Position numbers and translations under genes: made by a program
Origin: JAWKUK01 sp041398605
GTDB taxonomy: Bacteria > Planctomycetota > UBA1135 > GCA-002686595
Direction of reading: 5' to 3'
Assembly (NCBI GenBank): GCA_041398605.1
Contig: JAWKUK010000012.1
Coordinates: forward strand, 124,001-188,000
DNA length: 64,000 nucleotides
In this document: positions 51,582-59,793 of the stretch, piece by piece
Position numbering within the stretch: position 1 is the stretch's first letter
Layout of the letters: the number at the start of each line of letters is the position of its first letter
Notes under the pieces: generated by a model
Databases searched by the model: none
What the model saw: the letters and a program-made list of their open reading frames with translations, nothing else
Told to the model about the DNA's origin: nothing

Positions 51582-52277
51582 ATGGCGCGCCTCATGACCC
51601 GTATGGACGAGGCCGCTGCCGTCGCTCGCCTCGTCGAGCGCGCCCGCGCGGGCGAGCGCGCCGCCGGCGACGCGCTGGTCCGCGCCTTTGCCGCCGAGGT
51701 CTACGGCGCGCTGTTCCGGATCGTCGGGAACCACGAGGACGCCGAGGACCTCGCGCAGGAGACCTTCGTGCGCGGCCTCGCGCGCCTCGATGCGTTCCGC
51801 GGCGAGGGCACCTTCGGCGCGTGGCTCCTGCGCATCGCCGTGCACATCGGCCGGGACCACCTGCGGCGCCTGGGCCGGGCGCCCGAGCGGTTTGCGCTGA
51901 ACGAAGCTGGTGATGCGGCTGAGCTGTCCGTCGCGACCGGCGAGCCGCGCAGGTGCGAGTTGGCCGCAGGCGCTGCCGCCGCGGCCCCTTCCAGCGGCGC
52001 TGATCGACGCGAGCTGGAGCTGCGCCTCGCGGCGGCGCTCGAGCGCCTGCCTGCGCCGCTGCGCGCGGCGCTCGCGCTGCGTGTGCTCGAGGGGCGGGAC
52101 TACGCGGACGTCGCGGCGGCGCTCGGCGTGCGCCCAGCGACCGCGCGCACGCAGGTCATGAAGGCCCGGCGGCTGCTCGAGCGGCTGCTCGCGCCGTGGC
52201 TCGGGGAGCGGTCGAGCGCGCCCCCGATCGAGGGCGGCACATCTGCCGAGGGGGACACACACCATGAAGACCGCTGA
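51582..52277 (+). CDS. ECF RNA polymerase sigma factor
   Basis: This is 231 residues from ATG 51582; ATGs at 51594 and 51603 are alternatives. Region 2 spans about residues 30-100 ('LFRIVGNHEDAEDLAQETFV', 'GTFGAWLLRIAVHIGRDHLR'). Region 4 spans about 150-205 ('LERLPAPLRAALALRVLEG', 'DYADVAAALGVRPATARTQV'). The linker is Ala-rich. The following gene, a likely membrane anti-sigma factor, starts inside its last codons (14-bp overlap), so the pair is translationally coupled. The regulon probably includes this operon, as is common for ECF factors. Confidence 0.92.
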   Translation: MARLMTRMDEAAAVARLVERARAGERAAGDALVRAFAAEVYGALFRIVGNHEDAEDLAQETFVRGLARLDAFRGEGTFGAWLLRIAVHIGRDHLRRLGRAPERFALNEAGDAAELSVATGEPRRCELAAGAAAAAPSSGADRRELELRLAAALERLPAPLRAALALRVLEGRDYADVAAALGVRPATARTQVMKARRLLERLLAPWLGERSSAPPIEGGTSAEGDTHHEDR

Positions 52278-54312
52278 CCGCCGTCGACTGGACCAGCTGT
52301 TCGATGGGACGCTCGGCATCGAGGACGAGCTGGCGCTGGAGCGGGACGCGGCCCGCGACCCGGAGCTCGGCGCAGCCCTGGCGCGCGCGCGCGCGCTCGC
52401 GGGCGCGTTCGAGGCGCTGCCCCAGCCGCTGCACGAGCAGCTCGATGTGGGCCGCCTCGCAGCGCGAGTGCGCGGCGCCCTCGACGCTCGTGATGCTCGC
52501 GACGCTGCGCGGGCGCGCGGCGTCGAGCGTCCGCGGCGGTCGCTGCGGAGGCAGGTCGGCGCGGTGTGCGGGGCGGCGGCGGCGGTCGCGCTCGGGGTGT
52601 TTGGACTCCGTCGCGCGGAGGCACCTGCGCACGTCGACTTGGAGCCGGTGTCTGGCGAGCGGTCACCTGCCGCCGCACGCATGGCGGCGCACGGTGGCGA
52701 GCGCGGCGATGAATGGCGCGGCGATGCAGGGCGCGGCGCCACGGCGCTGCCGGCGGGGGCGCCGGTCGAAGTCGCGTTCTCGGAGGTCGACACCGCCCAG
52801 CGCGAGGGCGCGCTGCGCGCCCTCACCGAGGCCCTCGTCGAGCCCGCCGTGCTCGCCGGCTTCGATCCGATCGCGGGCGATGCGGCCGCGTTCGCCGACC
52901 GCGTCGAGCGCGCGTTCGAGGCGCGCGTCGCGGGCGTCTGGCCGGTCGCGAGCCTCAGCTCGGAGCTGCTGCTCGCGCCGGACGTCGCGGTCGCCGCGGG
53001 GGCGGCGCGGCACCTCGGCGCGCGCGCTGACGCGTTGACCGCGGCGTGCCTCGAGCGCGCGTTGCGCGACGAGCTCGCGATGCTCGCGACCCGAGTGGCA
53101 GCGCCGACGTCGAGCGTCAGCGCTGACCCTGCGGCAGACGTCGAAGCTGCGCACGCCGCGCTCCTAGGCGAGCGGCGACCGGCGCGGCTCGCGCTGGCGC
53201 GCGCGCTGCTCGACCTCGAGCGCGCGGACGCGCTCGCGCGCTGCTTCGCTGGCCTCTGCGCGGCGCACGACATCGACCCGGTGCTGGCGGCCGCGGCACC
53301 CGAGGAGGTCGCGGGCTTCGGGCAGGCGCTCGCGGCGCTGCGGGATTGGTCGCCCAGCGCGGACACGGCGTTGGCGCCGCTCGCGCGGCTCGGGCGCCCG
53401 GGCGCGGACGTCCTCGTGCGCCTCGCGCTCGAAGGTTGGACACAGCGCGCGCGTCGCGGCGCGGGAGCGAGCCCGGACGTCGCGCGGGGCGCGATCGACG
53501 CCGCATTGCTCGCTGCGCTGTGCGCGTCGCCGTACGGCGCTGAAGCGGTCGCAGGCCGCGTGGACACCTTCGCGGGCGCGGAGCGGCGCCCGACGCCGTC
53601 GCGCGCGGCCCGCGTGTGCGCGTTGATCGAGGCGACGGGCGCGCTCGGGGCGCTCGATTGGCTCGCGGGCCTTGGGCGCAGGGGCGACTCGTCCGCGCTC
53701 ATGACGCTCGCGCGGTTGCCCGGCGAGCGGCCCGTCGCCGCGCTGTTGGACCTCGATGCAGCGGGGTTCGCCCGCGAGGACGCGCCGTGGCGCGCGCTCG
53801 TGTCCGCGGACGGTGGGCGGGTCGCGGCCCATCTGCGCGTGCTCACGGAGGCGCGCGCGGCGCAGCTCGTGAGCCGGCTGATCACCCTCGACGAGCCCGC
53901 GGCGGCCGCGGCGCTGCTCGTCGCGGTGGACTCGGAGGTGCTCGGAGAGCGCGCCCGCGAGCGCGCCGCCTTGGCGCTGGCGGAGCTCGCGGTGCGCGCG
54001 CAGGGCGATGCTGGCAGCGCTGCGCTGCGGGTGGACCTGCGCGCGCTCGCCACGGCTGCGTGGCAGCGTGACGGCGACGACGTCGTCGCGGCGCTCGTCA
54101 TCGCGGCGGTGGCGTGGTTGGGCGAGGACGAGCTGGGCTCGGCGCTGCTCGACGCCGGCGCGAGCGCGACCACGGTCGAGCGCGTCCAGCGCGCCGCGGC
54201 GCCCTCAGGCAGCACATTGACGCGCCAAGAGCGCGTCGCACGCACACTGGCCATCGCGCGTGGCGTGGCCAGGGAGACCGGCAGAGGCAACCGAGGAACG
54301 GACCTACGATGA
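52264..54312 (+). CDS. Anti-sigma-like membrane protein with large repeat-rich exterior
   Basis: This is a 682-residue protein. The N-terminal 75 residues ('RRRLDQLFDGTLGIEDELAL', 'FEALPQPLHEQLDVGRLAARV') resemble the cytosolic zone of planctomycetal anti-sigma factors. There is a single TM segment at about 98-117 (QVGAVCGAAAAVALGVFGL). The remaining 560 residues are Ala/Leu-rich, helical and in places HEAT-like ('LGRRGDSSALMTLARLPGER', 'RERAALALAELAVRAQG'). It overlaps the sigma gene by 14 bp and the next gene by 4 bp. The likely role is to hold the sigma factor at the membrane and release it on an extracytoplasmic cue. Confidence 0.72.
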   Translation: MKTADRRRLDQLFDGTLGIEDELALERDAARDPELGAALARARALAGAFEALPQPLHEQLDVGRLAARVRGALDARDARDAARARGVERPRRSLRRQVGAVCGAAAAVALGVFGLRRAEAPAHVDLEPVSGERSPAAARMAAHGGERGDEWRGDAGRGATALPAGAPVEVAFSEVDTAQREGALRALTEALVEPAVLAGFDPIAGDAAAFADRVERAFEARVAGVWPVASLSSELLLAPDVAVAAGAARHLGARADALTAACLERALRDELAMLATRVAAPTSSVSADPAADVEAAHAALLGERRPARLALARALLDLERADALARCFAGLCAAHDIDPVLAAAAPEEVAGFGQALAALRDWSPSADTALAPLARLGRPGADVLVRLALEGWTQRARRGAGASPDVARGAIDAALLAALCASPYGAEAVAGRVDTFAGAERRPTPSRAARVCALIEATGALGALDWLAGLGRRGDSSALMTLARLPGERPVAALLDLDAAGFAREDAPWRALVSADGGRVAAHLRVLTEARAAQLVSRLITLDEPAAAAALLVAVDSEVLGERARERAALALAELAVRAQGDAGSAALRVDLRALATAAWQRDGDDVVAALVIAAVAWLGEDELGSALLDAGASATTVERVQRAAAPSGSTLTRQERVARTLAIARGVARETGRGNRGTDLR

Positions 54313-56135
54313 TCACCTTGCTCCTGTGCAGCGCTCTGCTGCAGAACACCCCGAGCGCACCTGGCCTAGCGGGCCCGGGCGCACCTCGTCTGGCTGGCCC
54401 CGCTGGGCCCGCGAGCGCGCCCCAAGCGGCGAGCCAGGACGACTTCTTCATCGGACGCGGCCAACGGGGGGGGCCGTCCGGGCCCGTCGCGCAGGTCGTC
54501 TCGCGCAGCTACGACGCGCGCGCGCTGGCGCTCCGTGACACGGACACCGAGACAAAGGCGACCCTGCGCCTCGTCCCGGCGCTGGAGTGCATGGGCGGTG
54601 ACCCCGCTTGGGATGCTTCGGAGTCGGAGCTCGTCGCAGGGAGCTGGGTCAACCTCCTGGTCGATCTCCTCGGGCGCTCGACGCAAGGCGAGGGGCGCAG
54701 CGTCAGCGTCTCGAGCGCCGGCCAGGTCCTCGTCACCGGACCGCCGGAGCTCCAGGCCAGCACCGAGGGCTTGCTGCGGATCATCGCGGACGTGGCGAAC
54801 GCGGAGACGCGGCTCGCCTTGAGCGTCATCTCGATGCCGACCTCGAGGGCCGTGGCGATCGACGGCGCGCTGATCTCGCGGGCCGACGCGAGCTCGCTCA
54901 GCGAGGACGCGAGCGAGCGTTACGAGGTCACGCTGCGTGGCGACGCGCCGGCGCGGATCGACGCCGTGCGCGAGGTGCCAGTCCTGCTCGACTACTCGGT
55001 CGAGGTCGCGAGCGGCGCATCGGTCACGGATCCGACGGTCGTGCAGTGCGGGCTCGGCACCCAGCTCGTGGCGCTGGGCGCGCCCGGGGACGGCGGCGTC
55101 CACCTCGCGTTCGCGATCAAGCGCGGCGCGTTGGCGCTCGGGACCCGCAAGGTCGGGGTCGACCTCGTCTCACGCCACTTCGGCGACGATGGGCGCACGT
55201 TCGTGACGGTCACAGGGCGCTTGACCGAGGACCCGGAGTGGACCTCGACGTCCTTCGCGACCAGCTGCTTCCTGCCCGATGATCGCGCGCTCGTCCTGGT
55301 CGGCACGGGCGACGGTGATACGAGCGAGGTCCTCATCCTGCACGCCATCGGCGCGACGCCTGCGCCCTTCCGTGTGGCGCGCTTCGAGGGGGGCGGCGTC
55401 GCGGCCTTCGTGAACCTGGGCGCGCTCGCGCCCCCGATCATCTCGGCGAGCGGCGCTTACTTCTCCAATGAGCAGCGCGAGCCTCGGTCGATGCAGGCGT
55501 ACGAGGTGGCGAGCGACCTCGCCCTGCTCGCGTGCGGGCCCGTGCCCGCCGAGCGACGCGCGGTCCAAGACGCCGTCGTCCGGGGCCTCGGCCGCGGGTA
55601 CGACCAATGGTCCGTCGGCTCGTGGCTCGTCCTGCGCGGCGACCAGCGCGCGGAGACCCTCGCCGACACGCTCGGTGAACGGGGCACGACCTTGACCGTG
55701 GAGCTGCGCGCGGAGCGGCAGGGCCAGGTGTTGCGCCGGGCGCGCTTGCCGCTGCGCCTGGGCGCCGCCGGCGCCGTGTCGTTGACGCGTGAGGCGCTGG
55801 ACGCGCAGGACTACGACGTGGAGATCGCAGAGCGGACCGCGATGGCGGACCCCTCGCTGGTCCACGTCTTCGACGGCCTCGTGTGTTGGTTCCGCGCCTT
55901 GCCCCTCGACGCGGACCACATCGTGCTGGAGCTCGCGGGCGCCGCCAAGGTCATGGGGCCGCGCAAGCAGAAGAGCGCGGACGACAGCCTCTGCGGCGTC
56001 ATGGAAGAGCGCGAGACCGAGCGGCTGGGGCTGCGCGGGCGACGCGTGCTCACGCGCGACGCCGGCGGCGTCTATCGCGCGGAGGTCGGCGCTTTGAGCG
56101 GCGCAGGCCTGAGCTTCGTCATCGAGCTGCGCTGA
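54309..56135 (+). CDS. Exported protein of a sigma/anti-sigma operon, weakly secretin-N-like
   Basis: This is 608 residues from ATG 54309 with a short signal peptide (ITLLLCSALLQNTP) and a Gly/Pro/Ala linker. Residues about 75-175 ('VNLLVDLLGRSTQGEGRSV', 'SSAGQVLVTGPPELQASTEG', 'LLRIIADVANAETRLALSVI') resemble the N-type domains of secretins. No secretin barrel follows. The rest is beta-rich and unassigned, with a second region of the same kind from about 385 ('MQAYEVASDLALLACGPV'). ATGA overlap with the anti-sigma gene indicates one operon. It may be the envelope component sensed by the system. Confidence 0.65.
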   Translation: MITLLLCSALLQNTPSAPGLAGPGAPRLAGPAGPASAPQAASQDDFFIGRGQRGGPSGPVAQVVSRSYDARALALRDTDTETKATLRLVPALECMGGDPAWDASESELVAGSWVNLLVDLLGRSTQGEGRSVSVSSAGQVLVTGPPELQASTEGLLRIIADVANAETRLALSVISMPTSRAVAIDGALISRADASSLSEDASERYEVTLRGDAPARIDAVREVPVLLDYSVEVASGASVTDPTVVQCGLGTQLVALGAPGDGGVHLAFAIKRGALALGTRKVGVDLVSRHFGDDGRTFVTVTGRLTEDPEWTSTSFATSCFLPDDRALVLVGTGDGDTSEVLILHAIGATPAPFRVARFEGGGVAAFVNLGALAPPIISASGAYFSNEQREPRSMQAYEVASDLALLACGPVPAERRAVQDAVVRGLGRGYDQWSVGSWLVLRGDQRAETLADTLGERGTTLTVELRAERQGQVLRRARLPLRLGAAGAVSLTREALDAQDYDVEIAERTAMADPSLVHVFDGLVCWFRALPLDADHIVLELAGAAKVMGPRKQKSADDSLCGVMEERETERLGLRGRRVLTRDAGGVYRAEVGALSGAGLSFVIELR

Positions 56136-56170
56136 GCACGCCCCGGGATCCCAAGGAGGGGCTCCCATGG

Positions 56171-56218
56171 AAGGGCCCGGCCGCGCTCCGCTGTTCCGCG
56201 GAGGGCGGCCGGGCCCTT
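56171..56218. terminator. Strong bidirectional hairpin terminator
   Basis: AAGGGCCCGGCCGC (56171-56184) pairs perfectly with GCGGCCGGGCCCTT (56205-56218). An inner CTCCGC/GCGGAG stem with loop TGTTCC extends it. Plus-strand TTGCTTG follows. It lies between the stop at 56135 and the convergent typA stop at 56238. Confidence 0.85.
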
Positions 56219-56237
56219 GCTTGTGCGCAGCAGCAGG

Positions 56238-58064
56238 TCAGACCCCCGCGGTGCGCTTCTTCGCCTTCTTGCGCTGGTCGGGGTCGAGGATCCGCTTGCG
56301 CAGGCGCAGCGTCTTCGGGGTGATCTCGACGAGCTCGTCGTCCTCGACGTACTCGAGGCACTCCTCGAGCGACATGATCTTCGGCGGCGCGATCTTCGCG
56401 TTGTCGTCCTTGCCCGCCGCGCGCATGTTCGTGAGCTTCTTCGTGCGGCAGACGTTGACGTCGAGGTCGTCCTCGCGGTTGTTCTCGCCGACGATCATGC
56501 CCGCGTAGGTCGTCACGCCGACGGGCGTGAAGAACTTGCCGCGGTCCTGCAGGCCGTCGAGGGCGTACGCCACGACGTCACCGGTGCGATCGGAGACCAG
56601 CACGCCGTTGGTGCGGCGCGGGATGGTGCCGCCGTCCGGCTCCCAGGACTCGAACACGTGGTGGATGATCGCCTCGCCCTGGCTCAGCGTCAGGAGCGCC
56701 GTCCGCGCGCCGATCAGGCCGCGCGACGGGATCTTGAACTCGAGGCGCGTCATCTCGCCGGTCGTGTCCATGTGCAGCATCTCGCCCCGGCGCTTGCCGA
56801 GGTACTCGATGATGCGGCCCGCGGCGCCCGCGGGGGACTCGACGCTGGCGATCTCGTACGGCTCGCAGACGACGCCGTCGACCTCTTTGAGGATGACCTG
56901 CGGCTTGCCGACCGCGAACTCATAGCCCTCGCGGCGCATGTTCTCGATCAACACCGAGATGTGCATGACGCCGCGGCCCTTGACCTCGAAGGTGTCCGCC
57001 GAGTCCGTCATCGCGAGCTGCATCGCGACGTCGCGGGCGGCGGCGCGCTCGAGGCGCCCGAGGATCTGGCGGCTCGTGACGAACTCGCCTTCCTGGCCCG
57101 CGAACGGCGAGTTGTTGACGACGAACACCATGGAGATGGTGGGCTCGTCGAGCAGGATCGCCGGCAACGGCTCCTTGTGGTCGGGGTGGCACAGGGTGTC
57201 CCCGATGTTCAGCTCTTCGATGCCCGTCACGATCGCGATGTCGCCGCACATGACCTCTTGCACCGCGACGCGGTTGAGGCCCTGGTAGCGGAACATGTTC
57301 TTGATGCTGACCATCGGGGTCTGCTTGCGGTCCGGGTGACAGATCGCGTAGCGCTGCCCGACGCGCAGCACGCCGCGCTCGACGCGCCCGATGGCGACTC
57401 GGCCCTGGAAGTCGTCCTGGTCGAGCGACGACGCCTGGAAGCGCACCGGCGCCTCGGGGTCGACGTGGGGCGGCGGCACGCGGTCGAGGATGAGCTCGAA
57501 CAGCGGCGCGAGGTCGTCGGACTTGTCGCCCATCTCGCGCACGGCCCAGCCGTCACGGCCGGAGCCGTAGCAGACCGGGAAGTCGAGCTGGTCGTTCGAC
57601 GCGCCGAGCTCCACGAAGAGGTCGAACACCTCATTCAGCACCTCGACGGGCCGCGCGTCCGGACGGTCGATCTTGTTGACCATCACGATCGCCATGAGGC
57701 GGTGCTCGAACGCCTTCTTCAGCACAAAGCGTGTCTGCGGCATCGGGCCCTCGAACGAGTCGACGAGCAGCAACACGGCGTCGGCCATGTTCAGCGTGCG
57801 CTCGACCTGGCCGCCGAAGTCGGCGTGGCCCGGCGTATCGACGATGTTGATGCGCGTGCCGTTGAACTCGATCGCCGTGTTCTTCGCGAGGATGGTGATG
57901 CCACGCTCGCGCTCTTGGTCGTTCGAGTCCATGACGCACGTCTGCATCATCTGGTTCGAGCGGAACGTGCCGGCGAAGCGGAACATCGCGTCGACGAGCG
58001 TGGTCTTGCCGTGGTCGACGTGCGCGACGATGGCGATGTTGCGGATTGAGGGTGCGGTGGCCAT
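56238..58064 (-). CDS. typA: Ribosome-associated translational GTPase TypA/BipA
   Basis: This is a 608-residue GTPase. G1 is 'IVAHVDHGKTTLVDAMF', G2 lies in 'ERGITILAKNTAI', G3 is 'DTPGHADFGGQVERTL' and G4 is 'MVNKIDRPDARP'. An elongation-factor-like beta-barrel, domain III ('GRGVMHISVLIENMRREGYE') and the BipA-specific C-terminal domain ('TNGVLVSDRTGDVVAYALDG') follow, ending in a basic 'PDQRKKAKKRTAG'. It acts in ribosome assembly and stress adaptation. Length is typical. The 192 bp upstream, to the exonuclease stop, shows no gene. Confidence 0.97.
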   Translation of the reverse strand: MATAPSIRNIAIVAHVDHGKTTLVDAMFRFAGTFRSNQMMQTCVMDSNDQERERGITILAKNTAIEFNGTRINIVDTPGHADFGGQVERTLNMADAVLLLVDSFEGPMPQTRFVLKKAFEHRLMAIVMVNKIDRPDARPVEVLNEVFDLFVELGASNDQLDFPVCYGSGRDGWAVREMGDKSDDLAPLFELILDRVPPPHVDPEAPVRFQASSLDQDDFQGRVAIGRVERGVLRVGQRYAICHPDRKQTPMVSIKNMFRYQGLNRVAVQEVMCGDIAIVTGIEELNIGDTLCHPDHKEPLPAILLDEPTISMVFVVNNSPFAGQEGEFVTSRQILGRLERAAARDVAMQLAMTDSADTFEVKGRGVMHISVLIENMRREGYEFAVGKPQVILKEVDGVVCEPYEIASVESPAGAAGRIIEYLGKRRGEMLHMDTTGEMTRLEFKIPSRGLIGARTALLTLSQGEAIIHHVFESWEPDGGTIPRRTNGVLVSDRTGDVVAYALDGLQDRGKFFTPVGVTTYAGMIVGENNREDDLDVNVCRTKKLTNMRAAGKDDNAKIAPPKIMSLEECLEYVEDDELVEITPKTLRLRKRILDPDQRKKAKKRTAGV

Positions 58065-58256
58065 CGAAGGGACCCAGCGAATGGGACCTGTGAATAGAGC
58101 CGACGCAGGGGCCTGGTGGTCCTGCGGGGAGGCGGGGCTGTGGCGTCAGATGTCGAAGAAGGCGAAAGATCCTACGGGCGCCGCCCCGCGCCAGCAACGG
58201 ATCCCCGTTTCTGCTGCGGGAGCGACCCAACCCGGGGCGCCTCCGACGGGCGCGCC

Positions 58257-59060
58257 TCAGACGGCGACTTCGACCTTCTGGACGCGCTCGAGAAGGTAGG
58301 TCTTGAGGAGCCCAGATTGAAGGCACTCGGCCTCGAGGTAGCTCTTCTTGTGGCGCTCGTAAAGGAGCCGCGGCAGCACCGGCAGGCGCGCAGGGGCCGC
58401 ATCGGACCCCCCGTACAGCAGCGTCACCTCCGCCCCGTCGCGCGCCGCGACCTCCAACGGGCGCAGGCGCGGGCTCAGCCGCGCCGGCTCGGGCAGGTAG
58501 GCCGGGATGGTCACCGGCGTCCCGCATTCGCTCATGAGGGCCGCGGGGGAGGTCGCGCCGGACCGCCGCGCGCACTCCTCGAGCACTTTCCAGCACCACA
58601 CCGCGTCGGCCAGCGCCCGGTGGAAGTCCCCGGGCTCGAGGTCCAGGTGCTGGCAAAGGGTCGGCAGCTTGTGATCCGGGCTGTCCGGGATGTGTCGGCG
58701 CGCGAGCTTCAGCGTGTCCAGCATCGGCGCCCCGGGGGGGACGAGCCCCGCCCGGGCGAACTCGAAGCCCAGGACGCGCGCGTCGAACCCCGCGTTGTGG
58801 GCGCACATCCAATCCGGGCCGAGCCACGCGACGAAGCGCTCCAGGACGTCCCGGGCGGGCGACGCTCGGCGCACGTGCTCGGCGCGGATCCCGTGGATCT
58901 CGGTCGCTTCGGCCTCGATCGGCACCAGCGGCAGGACGAACTCCTCGAACTGGTCGACGACCTCGCCCTCGACGACGCGCACCGCGCCGAGCTCGAGCAG
59001 GAACGGGGCGCCGCGCACGTTGGCGGTCTCGGTGTCGAGGACGACGATCGGGCGATCCAT
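58257..59060 (-). CDS. DEDDh 3'-5' exonuclease (DnaQ-like)
   Basis: This is 267 residues from ATG 59060. The active-site set is complete: Asp and Glu in 'IVVLDTETANVRG', Asp in 'CAHNAGFDARVLGFEF', and His and Asp in 'DFHRALADAVWCWKVLEE'. The C-terminal about 75 residues ('AEVTLLYGGSDAAPARLPVL', 'SYLEAECLQSGLLKTYLLER') form a small beta domain often found in such proteins and predicted to bind a ligand or nucleic acid. It could proofread or process DNA or RNA; it is not the polymerase III epsilon subunit with certainty. It lies upstream of typA on the same strand. Confidence 0.9.
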   Translation of the reverse strand: MDRPIVVLDTETANVRGAPFLLELGAVRVVEGEVVDQFEEFVLPLVPIEAEATEIHGIRAEHVRRASPARDVLERFVAWLGPDWMCAHNAGFDARVLGFEFARAGLVPPGAPMLDTLKLARRHIPDSPDHKLPTLCQHLDLEPGDFHRALADAVWCWKVLEECARRSGATSPAALMSECGTPVTIPAYLPEPARLSPRLRPLEVAARDGAEVTLLYGGSDAAPARLPVLPRLLYERHKKSYLEAECLQSGLLKTYLLERVQKVEVAV

Positions 59061-59170
59061 GGGGCGAGGACGGTATGCGTTCGACGGGCCGAGGGCAACT
59101 TTGGTGGCAGGTCGAGGCGGCACATCTGGCGGGGTTGCGCGGCGCGCCGCCGCGGGTTAGCAAGGTGGCG

Positions 59171-59593
59171 ATGCCGACCTTGCCTGGCGCCGACGGGCGC
59201 GCCCTCCTGCTGTATGACGGCGCCTGTGGCCTCTGTGACCGCACGGTGCAGTTCATCCTGCGGCATGACCGCGCAGGGCGCTTCTGCTTCGCACCCTTGC
59301 AGGCGCCCGCCGTTCGGGCGCTCGTCACAGAATTCGGGTTCGATCCGGACGCGGTCGACTCCGTCGTCCTCGTCGACGAGCGCGGTGAGGCGTCGCGCGA
59401 ATCGACGGCCGCTCTGCGCACCTTGGCGCGCCTGGGCTGGCCCTGGCGGCTCGGGGCCGTCGCGCTCGCCCTGCCGGCGCTCCTGCGTGACCCGTTCTAC
59501 CGCTTCATCGCCAGGCGGCGCCTGCGATGGTTCGGCGCGGCGGACGCCTGTCGTTTGCCGTCCCCGGGCGACCGGGCGCGCTTCCTCGCCTGA
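59171..59593 (+). CDS. DCC-family (DUF393) thiol-disulfide oxidoreductase-like protein
   Basis: This is 140 residues from ATG 59171. The family signature 'LLYDGACGLCDRTVQFIL' carries the DxxCxxC motif. It is followed by 'RFCFAPLQAPAVRALV', 'VDSVVLVDERGEASRESTAA' and the C-terminal 'DPFYRFIARRRLRWFG' with a final Cys. It has a thioredoxin-like fold; the redox partner is unknown. It is divergent from the exonuclease and lies 200 bp upstream of a multiheme cytochrome gene, where a thiol enzyme could help keep haem-binding Cys reduced (inference). Confidence 0.88.
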   Translation: MPTLPGADGRALLLYDGACGLCDRTVQFILRHDRAGRFCFAPLQAPAVRALVTEFGFDPDAVDSVVLVDERGEASRESTAALRTLARLGWPWRLGAVALALPALLRDPFYRFIARRRLRWFGAADACRLPSPGDRARFLA

Positions 59594-59673
59594 GGCCGCG
59601 CCGCGCTCGAGGTCGCCCCCTTGGGCACAGGCTTCCTCGTTCGATCGACGGCGTGGCGCAGCGGCGCGGGTTG

Positions 59674-59773
59674 CAGCGACGGGTGCGTCAGCGACGGGTG
59701 AGTCAGCGACGGGTGCGTCAGCGACGGGTGGGTCAGCGACGGGTGCGTCAGCGAAGGGTGCGTCAGCGAAGGG
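59674..59773. repeat. Six to seven tandem 15-bp repeats upstream of the cytochrome gene
   Basis: Units of CAGCGACGGGTGCGT, with single substitutions, run from 59674 to 59763, and a partial seventh follows. They end about 20-30 bp before the ATG at 59794 and so would be in the mRNA leader or the promoter. The repeat length equals that of the array at 44792 although the sequence differs. No gene is supported here. Confidence 0.85.
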
Positions 59774-59793
59774 GCGCGCTCTATGCTGTGCGT

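Noticed and set aside
51369..54290. 973-codon minus-strand ORF
   Set aside because: Ser/Ala/Arg-only translation antisense to the sigma and anti-sigma-like genes, typical of high-GC shadows.
56217..58049. 610-codon plus-strand ORF
   Set aside because: Mirror of typA; no protein features.
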